From positions 30,025-94,024 of the forward strand of contig JAKMDI010000016.1 of NCBI GenBank assembly GCA_022428005.1: DNA of 64,000 bases, in the 5' to 3' direction. Position numbers and translations under genes: made by a program. Below are positions 1 through 7,441 of the stretch, piece after piece. The notes under the pieces were generated by a model. That model ran no database searches, was not told where the DNA came from, and saw only the letters and a list, made by a program, of their open reading frames with translations. The DNA comes from Flavobacteriaceae bacterium (GTDB lineage: Bacteria > Bacteroidota > Bacteroidia > Flavobacteriales > Flavobacteriaceae). Each line of letters opens with the position of its first letter. Position 1 is the stretch's first letter.

Positions 1-1416
1 GTTCGATCAGCTTCAATACTGTTAGACAGATTAGATTTTTCAACACAATATTTCTGGAGGGTAAAACCCATCAATACCTGTGCAGATGGACAGTTCTCCA
101 GTACTGCAAGTTTCCGCACATATACGGTCAATTGTATGACCTATGCAGTATCAGATCTTCCCATCACTATTGCAGAAGCTATAGGCTGGACGGTCAGAAC
201 CACCACTGTAGATTTGGATGTATTTGATCAGGCAGTGATCCAAGACTTGAATGTAAATATTACACTTGAGCATGATAATGTAGAGGATATTTCAATCTTC
301 TTAGAGGCACCAGATCAAACCCTGATCAGGTTGACAGAGTATTTAGGGGCAGATCAAGCGGATTATCGACAAACAGTTTTTGATCAAGAAGCAGCTACTT
401 CTATCGTAAATGCCTTACCCCCATTCACTGGGTCATTTCGGCCCTTAGGAGATCTCTCAGTGTTAAATGGAAAAAGTTTAAAGGGAACTTGGACCTTAAA
501 AGTAAAAGATCGAAGGGACAATTTTCTTAGAGGTGTACTGCAAAAGTTTTCAATTGAGGTTTGTTATAGGGGAAGTGTTATATTGGATTCTGATGATGAC
601 GGTATTCCCGATGTTTTAGACAATTGCCCTTCGATCTCAAATGCCGATCAATCCGATAGTGATGGGGATGGCTTGGGAGATGTTTGTGATCTTGATTCTT
701 TAAATAATTTTAGTTTGAACAAAACCGATCCCTCTTGTATCGGTAAAAGTAACGGTGCTGTATCAATTTCAGCAATTGCACACTATGATTATGCAGTTAA
801 TATAAGCGGTCCAAACGGATATCTCCGGGAAGCTATTTTCTCACACGAAAATAACTTGACGATTTCTAATCTTTCCAAAGGGGAATATACCGTGTGTATC
901 ACAGCTCCTGACAATCCATCATTTGAAAGGTGCTATTCCACCGAATTGTCCGATCCCGATCCCCTTCGTGTAGTAACCCAATTAAGTGCTTCCAATAAAG
1001 TTACTGTAGAATTATCTGGGGGTGAAAACTATCAGCTTAAAGTGAACGGCGAAACCTACTTGACCCAGTCGGCTAAGTACACGTTTTCTCTTAGGGAAGG
1101 GTTGAATACTCTTGAGGTAACAACCGATTTGGCTTGTCAAGGGAAGTTGGTGAAACAAATTTACCGCGCTGAGCATTCCAAGATATTCCCCAATCCGGCA
1201 TCGGAGGAGGTCAGTGTCGTGGTGGGAGGAAATTCAACTGTTGCGCGCATATCTTTATTTAACCTTCAGGGAGAGCTACTTGACGAAAACGAAATCATGA
1301 TTAATCCCATTAGCAGAATAAGTAAAATTGACATATCCTCTTATCCCCCCGGCATTTATCTGGTTAGGGTGATTTCTGAGGATAGCATTGAAAATTTTAA
1401 ATTATTGAAACGTTGA
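1..1416 (+). CDS. Secreted P-domain / thrombospondin-3 / T9SS-sorted protein, 5' end missing
   Basis: The frame is open from base 1, so the ATG at 136 in the ORF track is internal and the gene begins outside the window. In order I see the end of a fibronectin-III-like domain (YFWRVKPINTCADG), a proprotein-convertase P-domain (about residues 50-185 of the visible part), a calcium-binding thrombospondin type 3 segment (DSDDDGIPDVLDNCP, DSDGDGLGDVCD), a beta-rich linker and a C-terminal type A T9SS sorting domain (IFPNPASEEV ... GIYLVRV). In flavobacteria this architecture usually ends a reprolysin-like metallopeptidase, but the catalytic part is not visible, so protease activity is inference. 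It should be secreted by the type IX system and anchored to or released from the outer membrane. The stop overlaps the TTG start of the next gene. Confidence 0.85.
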   Translation, partial: VRSASILLDRLDFSTQYFWRVKPINTCADGQFSSTASFRTYTVNCMTYAVSDLPITIAEAIGWTVRTTTVDLDVFDQAVIQDLNVNITLEHDNVEDISIFLEAPDQTLIRLTEYLGADQADYRQTVFDQEAATSIVNALPPFTGSFRPLGDLSVLNGKSLKGTWTLKVKDRRDNFLRGVLQKFSIEVCYRGSVILDSDDDGIPDVLDNCPSISNADQSDSDGDGLGDVCDLDSLNNFSLNKTDPSCIGKSNGAVSISAIAHYDYAVNISGPNGYLREAIFSHENNLTISNLSKGEYTVCITAPDNPSFERCYSTELSDPDPLRVVTQLSASNKVTVELSGGENYQLKVNGETYLTQSAKYTFSLREGLNTLEVTTDLACQGKLVKQIYRAEHSKIFPNPASEEVSVVVGGNSTVARISLFNLQGELLDENEIMINPISRISKIDISSYPPGIYLVRVISEDSIENFKLLKR

Positions 1417-2090
1417 CAAAAAGATACATTTTATTGATTTTGTTACTATTGGGTGCTTGTAAAAAAGAAGTAATCCCCGACCCTGATCCTGTCTTGCTGT
1501 TGAGTCCTACCAATAATGATACTTGCAATACAGCCATTGTACTGGACAACCAGCAGAGTCAAGTGAACTTTAGATGGCAAGAAGCCCTCAACACCACAGA
1601 GTATGAATTGGTTGTGCGAGATCTGATGACCAATGTGGATCTGAAAAAACAAACCATGCGTTTGTTTTCAAGTGCTGTATTGGAAAGGGGAAAACAATAT
1701 TCTTGGTGGGTAATTTCTAAATCTGATCAAACAGAAAATGTATCTAAAAGTAATGTGTGGACCTTTTACCTTGAGGGAATACAAACGAGCAGTCATTTTC
1801 CTTTTCCGGCCCGTTTTATTTCTCCCGAGAACAACACCCAAGTGGGTTTAAACAATGGGAGGATCACTTTGAGATGGGAGGGCATTGATATTGATAATGA
1901 TATTGAAAGCTATGCTGTTTTCTTAGGCACCGATTCAGATAGTTTAGAGCTGATGGCTGAAAATCTCTCCAGTGGAAGCTTTCAAGTAAGTTTGAATGGA
2001 GGGGAAACGTATTACTGGAGGGTGATTACCAAAGATGGGGAGGGAAATACCTCTGAGTCCCCTATAGGTCAATTTAGGACTACCCCATAG
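1413..2090 (+). CDS. Fibronectin-III-like lipoprotein coupled to the T9SS protein
   Basis: This 225-residue protein starts with a lipoprotein signal (MTKRYILLILLLLGAC, lipobox LGAC), so it should be exported and lipidated at Cys16. The remainder resembles two fibronectin-III-like modules, each with a WxVxSKS or YYWRVITKDGEG strand typical of FN3 repeats next to T9SS metalloproteases. The start is TTG and shares TTGA with the stop of the upstream gene, which indicates translational coupling and probably a joint function, perhaps as a surface partner. No ATG lies near the signal peptide. The 3' end overlaps pth on the other strand by 11 bases. No catalytic motif is visible; the specific role is unknown. 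Confidence 0.7.
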   Translation: MTKRYILLILLLLGACKKEVIPDPDPVLLLSPTNNDTCNTAIVLDNQQSQVNFRWQEALNTTEYELVVRDLMTNVDLKKQTMRLFSSAVLERGKQYSWWVISKSDQTENVSKSNVWTFYLEGIQTSSHFPFPARFISPENNTQVGLNNGRITLRWEGIDIDNDIESYAVFLGTDSDSLELMAENLSSGSFQVSLNGGETYYWRVITKDGEGNTSESPIGQFRTTP

Positions 2091-2700
2091 GAGGTATGCC
2101 ATTGAATTTGTTCATTGTATTCTCCAATCCCATTTTGACAAATGAAAGGACAATCTCCTGACATTTTGGAAGATTTTTGTCGACCAAGTTTTGTTCTTCC
2201 TCAGAGAATTTTCCCAAAACAAAATCCACCTGATTGAAGGTTTGTTTGTCATTTTGAATTCCAAAACGAAGTCGAGAATATTGGGGCGTATTGAGTTGAG
2301 CTTCAATATCCTTTAGACCATTGTGCCCTCCATCACTTCCCTTTCCTTTTAGTCTGAGCGCCGCAAGGGGTAGGTGAAGGTCATCGGTAATGACAAGAAT
2401 ATTTTGAAGTGCAATATTTTCTTTTAAAGCCCAATACCTCAATGCTTTACCACTGCGGTTCATAAACGTAGAGGGTTTGAGTAGTATTATTTTTTTTCCA
2501 CTGTAGTTAAAGTTTCCTTTTGCGCCCAACTTGTGTGTGGTCATTTCTACTTCAAATGCTGCAGCGATATGATTGATGACTTCAAATCCAATATTATGAC
2601 GGGTATTGGTATATTCGTCACCTATATTTCCCAACCCTACGATAAGAAATTTAGTCATGTCCAGGGGTTTTGTTTTCCCAAAAAGCCAATCAAAAAACAC
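2080..2700 (-). CDS. pth: Peptidyl-tRNA hydrolase
   Basis: Pth cleaves peptidyl-tRNA released from stalled ribosomes, recycling tRNA in the cytoplasm. The family signature is clear: FLIVGLGNIGDEYTNTRHNIGF near the start contains the conserved Asn and catalytic His region, followed by LLKPSTFMNRSG and the DDLHLPLAALRLKGKGSDGGHNGLKDI block. The listed start is GTG and gives a short N-terminal extension (MFFDWLFGKTKP); an internal ATG at residue 15 (base 2658) gives the classical start MTKFLIVGLGNIG and is a real alternative. The gene follows rplY on the same strand, but a terminator hairpin lies between them. Its 3' end overlaps the convergent lipoprotein gene. Confidence 0.95.
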   Translation of the reverse strand: MFFDWLFGKTKPLDMTKFLIVGLGNIGDEYTNTRHNIGFEVINHIAAAFEVEMTTHKLGAKGNFNYSGKKIILLKPSTFMNRSGKALRYWALKENIALQNILVITDDLHLPLAALRLKGKGSDGGHNGLKDIEAQLNTPQYSRLRFGIQNDKQTFNQVDFVLGKFSEEEQNLVDKNLPKCQEIVLSFVKMGLENTMNKFNGIPPMG

Positions 2701-2711
2701 TTTGTAAAAAT

Positions 2712-2742
2712 AAAAAAAGCATCCAAGATAGCGGATGCTTTT
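2712..2742 (-). terminator. Intrinsic terminator after rplY
   Basis: On the minus strand AAAAGCATCC, an 8-base loop and GGATGCTTTT form a perfect 10-bp stem followed by a run of T. It lies 22 bases beyond the rplY stop and 12 bases before the pth start, so pth is either read through or transcribed separately. A weaker T run on the plus side is irrelevant because no plus-strand gene ends here. Confidence 0.8.
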
Positions 2743-2763
2743 ATATGTTTTTCAAAAAAAGGA

Positions 2764-3405
2764 TTACCCTTCAGAGGAGGCATTCTCTGCACCTGCAGCT
2801 TCTCCTTCTTCAGTACTTTCTTCTCCTTCTTCAACGTCGTCTTCAATTACCATAGAAGCACGTGAAGTTCTTACTTTACAAACCACTGTGTTGTCGGGGT
2901 GAAGAATTGTAAAAGCATCAGCCTCCAAATCGATAACTGAGATTTTTCCCCCGAGTCTGAGTTCAGAAATATCAACTGTGATAAAGTCTGGGAGGTTATT
3001 GGGTAAAGCTTTTACTTTAAGTTTTCTTTTGCTGACCACCAATGTACCACCTTCAAGCATAACGCCAGGGGCGGAGCCTTCGATAGTAACTGGTATGTCC
3101 ATGCTTACCTCTTTGTCGTCGAACAATTGGTAAAAATCAACATGAAGAATTTTGTCACTTACAGGATGAAACTGAATGTCCTGAAGAATGGCATTGACCT
3201 TTTGATCTCCTTCCATGTCCAGCACAACGGTATGTGCGCTTGGGGTGTAAACTAATTTGCTGAAATCAAGCTCATTTGCGGAAAAATGAAGGGGATTTTC
3301 TCCTCCATACAACACGCAGGGAACTTTATCAGCATTACGTAGGGCCTTGGTCGCAACCTTTCCCACGCTTTCTCTTTTGGATCCTTTAATAGTAATAGAT
3401 TTCAT
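2764..3405 (-). CDS. rplY: 50S ribosomal protein L25, long CTC form
   Basis: L25 binds 5S rRNA in the large ribosomal subunit. At 213 residues this is the long CTC-type form: an N-terminal L25 domain (about 1-95, [20 protein letters not shown] and [11 protein letters not shown]) plus a C-terminal TL5-like beta domain (about 100-185, including [17 protein letters not shown]). The last 30 residues are a Glu/Ala/Gly-rich acidic tail, common in Bacteroidetes. The gene starts 10 bases after the prs stop, so prs and rplY form an operon, and a strong terminator follows. Confidence 0.95.
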   Translation of the reverse strand: MKSITIKGSKRESVGKVATKALRNADKVPCVLYGGENPLHFSANELDFSKLVYTPSAHTVVLDMEGDQKVNAILQDIQFHPVSDKILHVDFYQLFDDKEVSMDIPVTIEGSAPGVMLEGGTLVVSKRKLKVKALPNNLPDFITVDISELRLGGKISVIDLEADAFTILHPDNTVVCKVRTSRASMVIEDDVEEGEESTEEGEAAGAENASSEG

Positions 3406-3415
3406 CTAACAGTTT

Positions 3416-4348
3416 TTACATTATAAATTTTGAACTTATCGACTGATTGTAATGAACGTTTTTCATAACCTCAGCGAATAATGGGGCGCAAGATAACACT
3501 TTTACTTTAGGGTGACTAACTTTTGGGGGAATAGAATCGGTCACGATTAGCTCCTCCAGTTTTGAGTTTTCAATTTTATCATAAGCATTACCTGAGAGCA
3601 GTGCGTGGGTACAGATCGCCCTGACAGATAGCGCACCGCGTTCTTTCATCAGATCTGCTGCTTTTGTGAGTGTACCAGCTGTGTCCACCATATCGTCGAC
3701 CAATATTACATTTTTCCCTTCGACATTTCCAATAAGCTCCATATGGGATATGATGTTGGCTTTTTCTCTTTGCTTGTAGCAAATGACAACATCGCTACTG
3801 AGAAACTTTGAGTAAGCATAGGCACGTTTAGATCCTCCCATATCTGGTGAGGCAATGGTGAGGTTGGACAATTTGAGCGCATTGATGTAGGGAAGAAAAA
3901 TAGTGGAAGCAAACAAATGATCAACGGGTTTTTCAAAAAACCCTTGGATTTGATCTGCGTGGAGGTCCATGGTAATGATCCTTGTCGCTCCTGCCGACTC
4001 CAATAGTTTGGCGATTAATTTCGCTCCAATAGGGACTCGTGGTTTGTCTTTTCTGTCTTGTCTGGCCCACCCAAAATAAGGCATTACGGCCGTTATATGC
4101 CTGGCCGACGCACGTTTTGCCGCATCTAACATTAACAACATTTCCATAAGATTCTCTGAGGAAGGATGGGTAGAACCAATAATAAAGATTCGGGCGCCAC
4201 GAACAGATTCTTCGAATGAGGGTTGAAATTCACCATCACTATAGCGGGAGAAGTTAATTTTTCCAACTTCGATTCCAAAATGATCTGCGATGGCCGTTCC
4301 AAGGAGTTCACTTTGCGTACAAGCAAAAATTTTAGCGGGAGTTTCCAT
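3416..4348 (-). CDS. prs: Ribose-phosphate pyrophosphokinase
   Basis: Prs makes PRPP from ribose-5-phosphate and ATP, feeding nucleotide, histidine and NAD synthesis. The 310-residue length is typical. Visible signatures include FSDGE (here RYSDGEFQPSFEESVRG), the flexible-loop segment YFGWARQDRKDKPRVPIGAKL, the metal-binding motif ITMDLHADQIQGFF, and the PRPP-loop ILVDDMVDTAGTL. It is the first gene of a prs-rplY unit, transcribed divergently from tRNA-Leu(CAA). A weak -7-like TATATTTA lies just upstream of its ATG. Confidence 0.97.
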   Translation of the reverse strand: METPAKIFACTQSELLGTAIADHFGIEVGKINFSRYSDGEFQPSFEESVRGARIFIIGSTHPSSENLMEMLLMLDAAKRASARHITAVMPYFGWARQDRKDKPRVPIGAKLIAKLLESAGATRIITMDLHADQIQGFFEKPVDHLFASTIFLPYINALKLSNLTIASPDMGGSKRAYAYSKFLSSDVVICYKQREKANIISHMELIGNVEGKNVILVDDMVDTAGTLTKAADLMKERGALSVRAICTHALLSGNAYDKIENSKLEELIVTDSIPPKVSHPKVKVLSCAPLFAEVMKNVHYNQSISSKFIM

Positions 4349-4432
4349 GTTGTAAATATATCTGTAAATTTAAAAATAAATTCTGCTTAAGCTTTATTGA
4401 TTTTTTTTAAATCAGTAGCTTAAATATTTTAC

Positions 4433-4440
4433 TATTTTTG
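4433..4440 (+). promoter_or_regulatory. -7 box (TAnnTTTG) for tRNA-Leu(CAA)
   Basis: TATTTTTG exactly matches the Bacteroidetes -7 consensus and lies 17 bases before the tRNA. The flanking ATTTTACTATTTTTG string is repeated in front of the tRNA-Gly at 30456. I see no convincing -33 element at the expected distance. Confidence 0.65.
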
Positions 4441-4457
4441 TGCCCTACAAAACAATT

Positions 4458-4539
4458 GCCTCGGTGGCGGAACTGGTAGACGCGCTGGATTCAAAATCCA
4501 GTTCTTTCGGGAGTGTGGGTTCGATTCCCACCCGAGGTA
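4458..4539 (+). tRNA. tRNA-Leu(CAA)
   Basis: The sequence folds as a class II tRNA with acceptor GCCTCGG/CCGAGGT, D-arm GCGGAACTGGTAGACGC, anticodon stem CTGGA/TCCAG with loop TTCAAAA (anticodon CAA), a short variable arm and T-arm GTGGGTTCGATTCCCAC. The first acceptor pair is G-U, as in the other leucine tRNA of this window. CCA is not encoded. Confidence 0.95.
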
Positions 4540-4552
4540 CATAAACTTCCTT

Positions 4553-4579
4553 ACAACCCCCTGTTTTACAGGGGGTTGT
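4553..4579 (+). terminator. Hairpin after tRNA-Leu(CAA)
   Basis: ACAACCCCCTGT and ACAGGGGGTTGT form a perfect 12-bp inverted repeat with a 3-base loop, 14 bases after the tRNA. The following T content (TAATTT) is modest, so it may act as a terminator or as a processing-protecting hairpin. Confidence 0.6.
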
Positions 4580-4882
4580 TAATTTATGATGATTAGAAAA
4601 CCTCCTGATTCATTTCACTATTTTGAGAATTTCTGTTTATCACCCTTGATTTATGTGTCAAAATAAATACACTTTTGAAGAGTTTATTCAACAGCAATTG
4701 ATGGACCTGCCTGCTGACATGCAGGCGCGCTGACTGTCAAAATAAATGGCGGTCCAAAAAGTTATAACAGAGCCCAGATAACAATGAGAAACATACAGAG
4801 AAAAACCAACCCCTCACGAGAATTTACAGTGTAAAAATATCTAATCTAAAAAGAGGGACCTGTGCTTTGTCGTTCAACTGCT

Positions 4883-5036
4883 TTAGTTCAATATTTCGCT
4901 TTGGAATGAATAGGCTCCGTTATCAGAGTTGATTTTAAACCAGTTATCTTTTATAAATTGGAGATTAGTATTGGAAGGACCGTTGATTGGAGGTGCATTC
5001 AGCGAGGCCTTTAGTAAAGAGAATGAGGAAAAAAAT
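4883..5036 (-). pseudogene. Possible C-terminal remnant of an unrecognised protein
   Basis: Read on the minus strand, about 50 codons end in TAA and translate to a protein-like string (LNAPPINGPSNTNLQF, DNWFKINSDNGAYSF) with balanced composition, unlike the random translations around it. The frame has no start codon and is closed upstream by TAA. Upstream minus-strand DNA continues to look coding in shifting frames. I do not recognise the family; treating it as the decayed tail of a gene is inference from composition only. Confidence 0.35.
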
Positions 5037-5229
5037 TAGATAACCTTCTAAGCTTGCTTGATTTCGCCCTCTTGTAGTGCTTTTTATCTGTGAACAGAAA
5101 TGCCCAATGATGATGGTTTGCAGGTTTTTCTGTCCCTTTCTGAAGTTGTAACTCTAGTAATCTTATTGGCTTTTGTCCTGTGATAAGCCTGCTGCCATTT
5201 CATCTGTATGTTTTTTTTTATTAAAAATG

Positions 5230-5237
5230 TATATTTG
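5230..5237 (+). promoter_or_regulatory. -7 box just before the GMC subunit 3 gene
   Basis: TATATTTG matches the TAnnTTTG consensus and ends 4 bases before the ATG at 5242. With the usual spacing, transcription would start at or next to the A of the ATG, implying a leaderless or nearly leaderless mRNA. Confidence 0.55.
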
Positions 5238-5241
5238 ATAT

Positions 5242-5736
5242 ATGAGAAGAAGAAAAGTACTTCAGTCCATTGCCATGGGTATTGGCGGCGTTGCGACGCT
5301 GAGCCACTGTAACACCTTTATCGCCTCAGTGCCCCAATTACAGGAAAAGGACGAACAATTCATCGGGCTTATTTCAGAGAGTATTTTACCCTCCAAAAGC
5401 ACTTCTTTTACGACACCAGAGCCCCGATTGGAGTTTTTGGTAAACCAACTTGAAGGCGGACTAACATCCGCCCAATTCGATGAATATAAATTGGGTTTAG
5501 AAGAATTTAAGAAATCTATTGACGACTCCTACGCCCCAGCATTTGACAGTTTGAGCACCAACCAACAATACGAAATGTTGACCAAGGCATTGGCCTCCGA
5601 GGGATCGTTGGGATTTTTTATGCAAAAAACCAAACAGTGGTCCTTGCGTCATTTTATCACTTCTGAAAACTACATGACCAACTATCTGGGCTATGAATTC
5701 ATGCCCAATCGCTATTTGGGATGTGTTCCAGTCTAA
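5242..5736 (+). CDS. Gluconate 2-dehydrogenase subunit 3 family protein (Tat-exported)
   Basis: This 164-residue protein has a twin-arginine type leader (MRRRKVLQSIAMGIGGVATL) followed by the small-subunit pattern seen with membrane GMC dehydrogenases: an N-terminal LQEKDEQFIGLISESILP segment and a helical C-terminal half ending in NYLGYEFMPNRYLG. In characterised gluconate or sorbitol dehydrogenases subunit 3 escorts the flavin subunit through the Tat pathway. The flavoprotein gene follows 7 bases downstream, fitting that role. A promoter box sits immediately before the start. The sugar or alcohol substrate cannot be read from the sequence. Confidence 0.85.
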   Translation: MRRRKVLQSIAMGIGGVATLSHCNTFIASVPQLQEKDEQFIGLISESILPSKSTSFTTPEPRLEFLVNQLEGGLTSAQFDEYKLGLEEFKKSIDDSYAPAFDSLSTNQQYEMLTKALASEGSLGFFMQKTKQWSLRHFITSENYMTNYLGYEFMPNRYLGCVPV

Positions 5737-5743
5737 AATATAA

Positions 5744-7441
5744 ATGATGAGTAAAGCGAATCATTACGATACCATTGTAATCGGCGCAGGCATGACGGGA
5801 GGATGGGCTGCAAAAGAATTTTGTGAACAAGGACTCAAAACGTTACTGATAGACCGCGGTCGGAATGTGGAACATCCAAAAGATTACCCTACCACCAATA
5901 TGCTGCCTTGGGAATTTAAGCACCGTGGGGATATTCCTGCCGATATTAGAGCACAAAATCCCATCGCTTCCAGCTGTTATGCTTTCCGAGAAGACGCCAT
6001 GCATTTTTTTGTTAAAGATGGTGAGCATCCCTATGTGCAAACCAAGCCTTTTCAGTGGATCCGTGGTTATCAGGTGGGGGGTAAATCCATCATGTGGGCG
6101 CGCCAAGTACAGCGCTGGAGTGATCATGATTTTGAAGGCCCTGCCAGAGACGGATTTGCTGTGGATTGGCCCATCAGATACCGACACTTGGATCCCTGGT
6201 ATACCTATGTAGAGCGGTTTGTGGGTGTGAGTGGTAACAAAGACGGTTTAGACGTCCTCCCCGACGGAGATTTTCTCAAACCCTTTGGGACTAATTGTGT
6301 GGAGGATTATTTCAGCAATCAGATGAAAAAACACTACAAGGATAGACACGTCATCTATGGCAGGTGTGCTCATCTTACGGAGAGCAAGCCCATTTATGTA
6401 GCTCAGGGTAGGGGCCTGTGCGCCAGTAGAAAAGTATGCCAAAGGGGCTGCCCTTTTGGAGGGTATTTCAACGCAAATGCCACCTTGATCCCATGGGCGA
6501 TGAAGACGGGAAATCTTTCCTTAAAGACCGATGCCGTAGTCCATTCGATCATCTATGATAAAGACCTGAAAAAAGCCATTGGAGTTCGGGTGATTGATGC
6601 CCACAACAAAACGGTCACAGAATATTTCGCAAAAGTTGTTTTTCTCAATGCCTCCACCCTAAATACCAATTTGATACTGTTAAACTCTATTTCAGAACGT
6701 TTCCCCAACGGTTTGGGAAATGACAGCGGCCTGTTGGGTAAATACATTGCCTTCCACAATTATCGGGGTGTGATTTCTGCTACTTACGAAGGGCATAAAG
6801 ACCAAAAGGTGGAGGGTCGCAAACCCACTTCGGCTTACCTTCCGCGCTTCAGGAATGTTTACCGCCAAGAAACAGACTTTCTCAGGGGCTATGCCGCTGG
6901 TTTTGGTGCCAGTAAGCCCGTTCACTATGAAACCTCTGGTATGGGAGACCAATTGCACCACAACCTTATGAATGCCAAGACATCTGACGTTTGGAAAGTG
7001 GGTTCTCACATGATGGGAGAAACCATACCCAAGGAGAGTAATCAAGTGTCTTTAGACAATAAATTAGAAGATGAATGGGGGATTCCACAATTAAAAATAG
7101 ATGTGGATTATGACGACAACGATGAGAAAATGTTACAAGATTTCTTTGATGAATTTTCAGAGATGTATTCCAAAGCAGGCTTTACAAATATAAAAACAAG
7201 AGACAACGGTCGTAAGCCGGGTAATGATATTCATGAAATGGGCGGTGTTAGGATGGGTCACGACCCCAAAACCTCTCTACTCAACCAATGGAATCAAATG
7301 CATCATTGCGATAATGTTTACGTGACCGATGGTGCTTGTATGACTTCAACGGCAACACAAAACCCATCCCTTACGTTTATGGCATTGACAGCAAGAGCTG
7401 CAAACCATGCCATAGATCAACTAAAAAAGGGAAATATTTAG
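5744..7441 (+). CDS. GMC family FAD-dependent oxidoreductase
   Basis: The 565-residue protein is the catalytic flavin subunit of a GMC-type sugar or alcohol dehydrogenase. It opens with the FAD dinucleotide-binding motif (TIVIGAGMTGGWAAKEFCEQG), has the GMC region GGKSIMWARQVQRWS, and ends with HEMGGVRMGHDP and TDGACMTSTATQNPSLTFMALTARAA, where the active-site His/Asn pair is expected. Cysteines near residues 225-240 (LCASRKVCQRGCPFG) are typical of the membrane-linked subgroup. It has no leader of its own; co-export with the Tat-bearing subunit 3 is likely. Electrons may go to a cytochrome c encoded elsewhere. The stop shares TTAG with the FGE gene on the other strand. Two adjacent ATGs leave a one-codon start ambiguity. 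Confidence 0.9.
   Translation: MMSKANHYDTIVIGAGMTGGWAAKEFCEQGLKTLLIDRGRNVEHPKDYPTTNMLPWEFKHRGDIPADIRAQNPIASSCYAFREDAMHFFVKDGEHPYVQTKPFQWIRGYQVGGKSIMWARQVQRWSDHDFEGPARDGFAVDWPIRYRHLDPWYTYVERFVGVSGNKDGLDVLPDGDFLKPFGTNCVEDYFSNQMKKHYKDRHVIYGRCAHLTESKPIYVAQGRGLCASRKVCQRGCPFGGYFNANATLIPWAMKTGNLSLKTDAVVHSIIYDKDLKKAIGVRVIDAHNKTVTEYFAKVVFLNASTLNTNLILLNSISERFPNGLGNDSGLLGKYIAFHNYRGVISATYEGHKDQKVEGRKPTSAYLPRFRNVYRQETDFLRGYAAGFGASKPVHYETSGMGDQLHHNLMNAKTSDVWKVGSHMMGETIPKESNQVSLDNKLEDEWGIPQLKIDVDYDDNDEKMLQDFFDEFSEMYSKAGFTNIKTRDNGRKPGNDIHEMGGVRMGHDPKTSLLNQWNQMHHCDNVYVTDGACMTSTATQNPSLTFMALTARAANHAIDQLKKGNI

Larger units (their letters stand above)
4540..5241. other. Longest gene-free stretch
   Basis: No intact gene lies in these 700 bases. 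It holds the tRNA-Leu hairpin, a 13-bp direct repeat TGTCAAAATAAAT at 4656 and 4735, a small inverted repeat GCCTGC-tgacat-GCAGGC near 4710, and a coding-like minus-strand remnant at 4883-5036 listed separately. A -7 box for the next gene sits at its right end. The mixture of repeats and a broken frame suggests a decayed insertion or gene-loss site, which is inference. Confidence 0.5.

Noticed and set aside
2533-2865. Plus-strand ORFs around the rplY-pth gap
   Set aside because: Low-complexity antisense of the rplY acidic tail and the terminator; no coding features.
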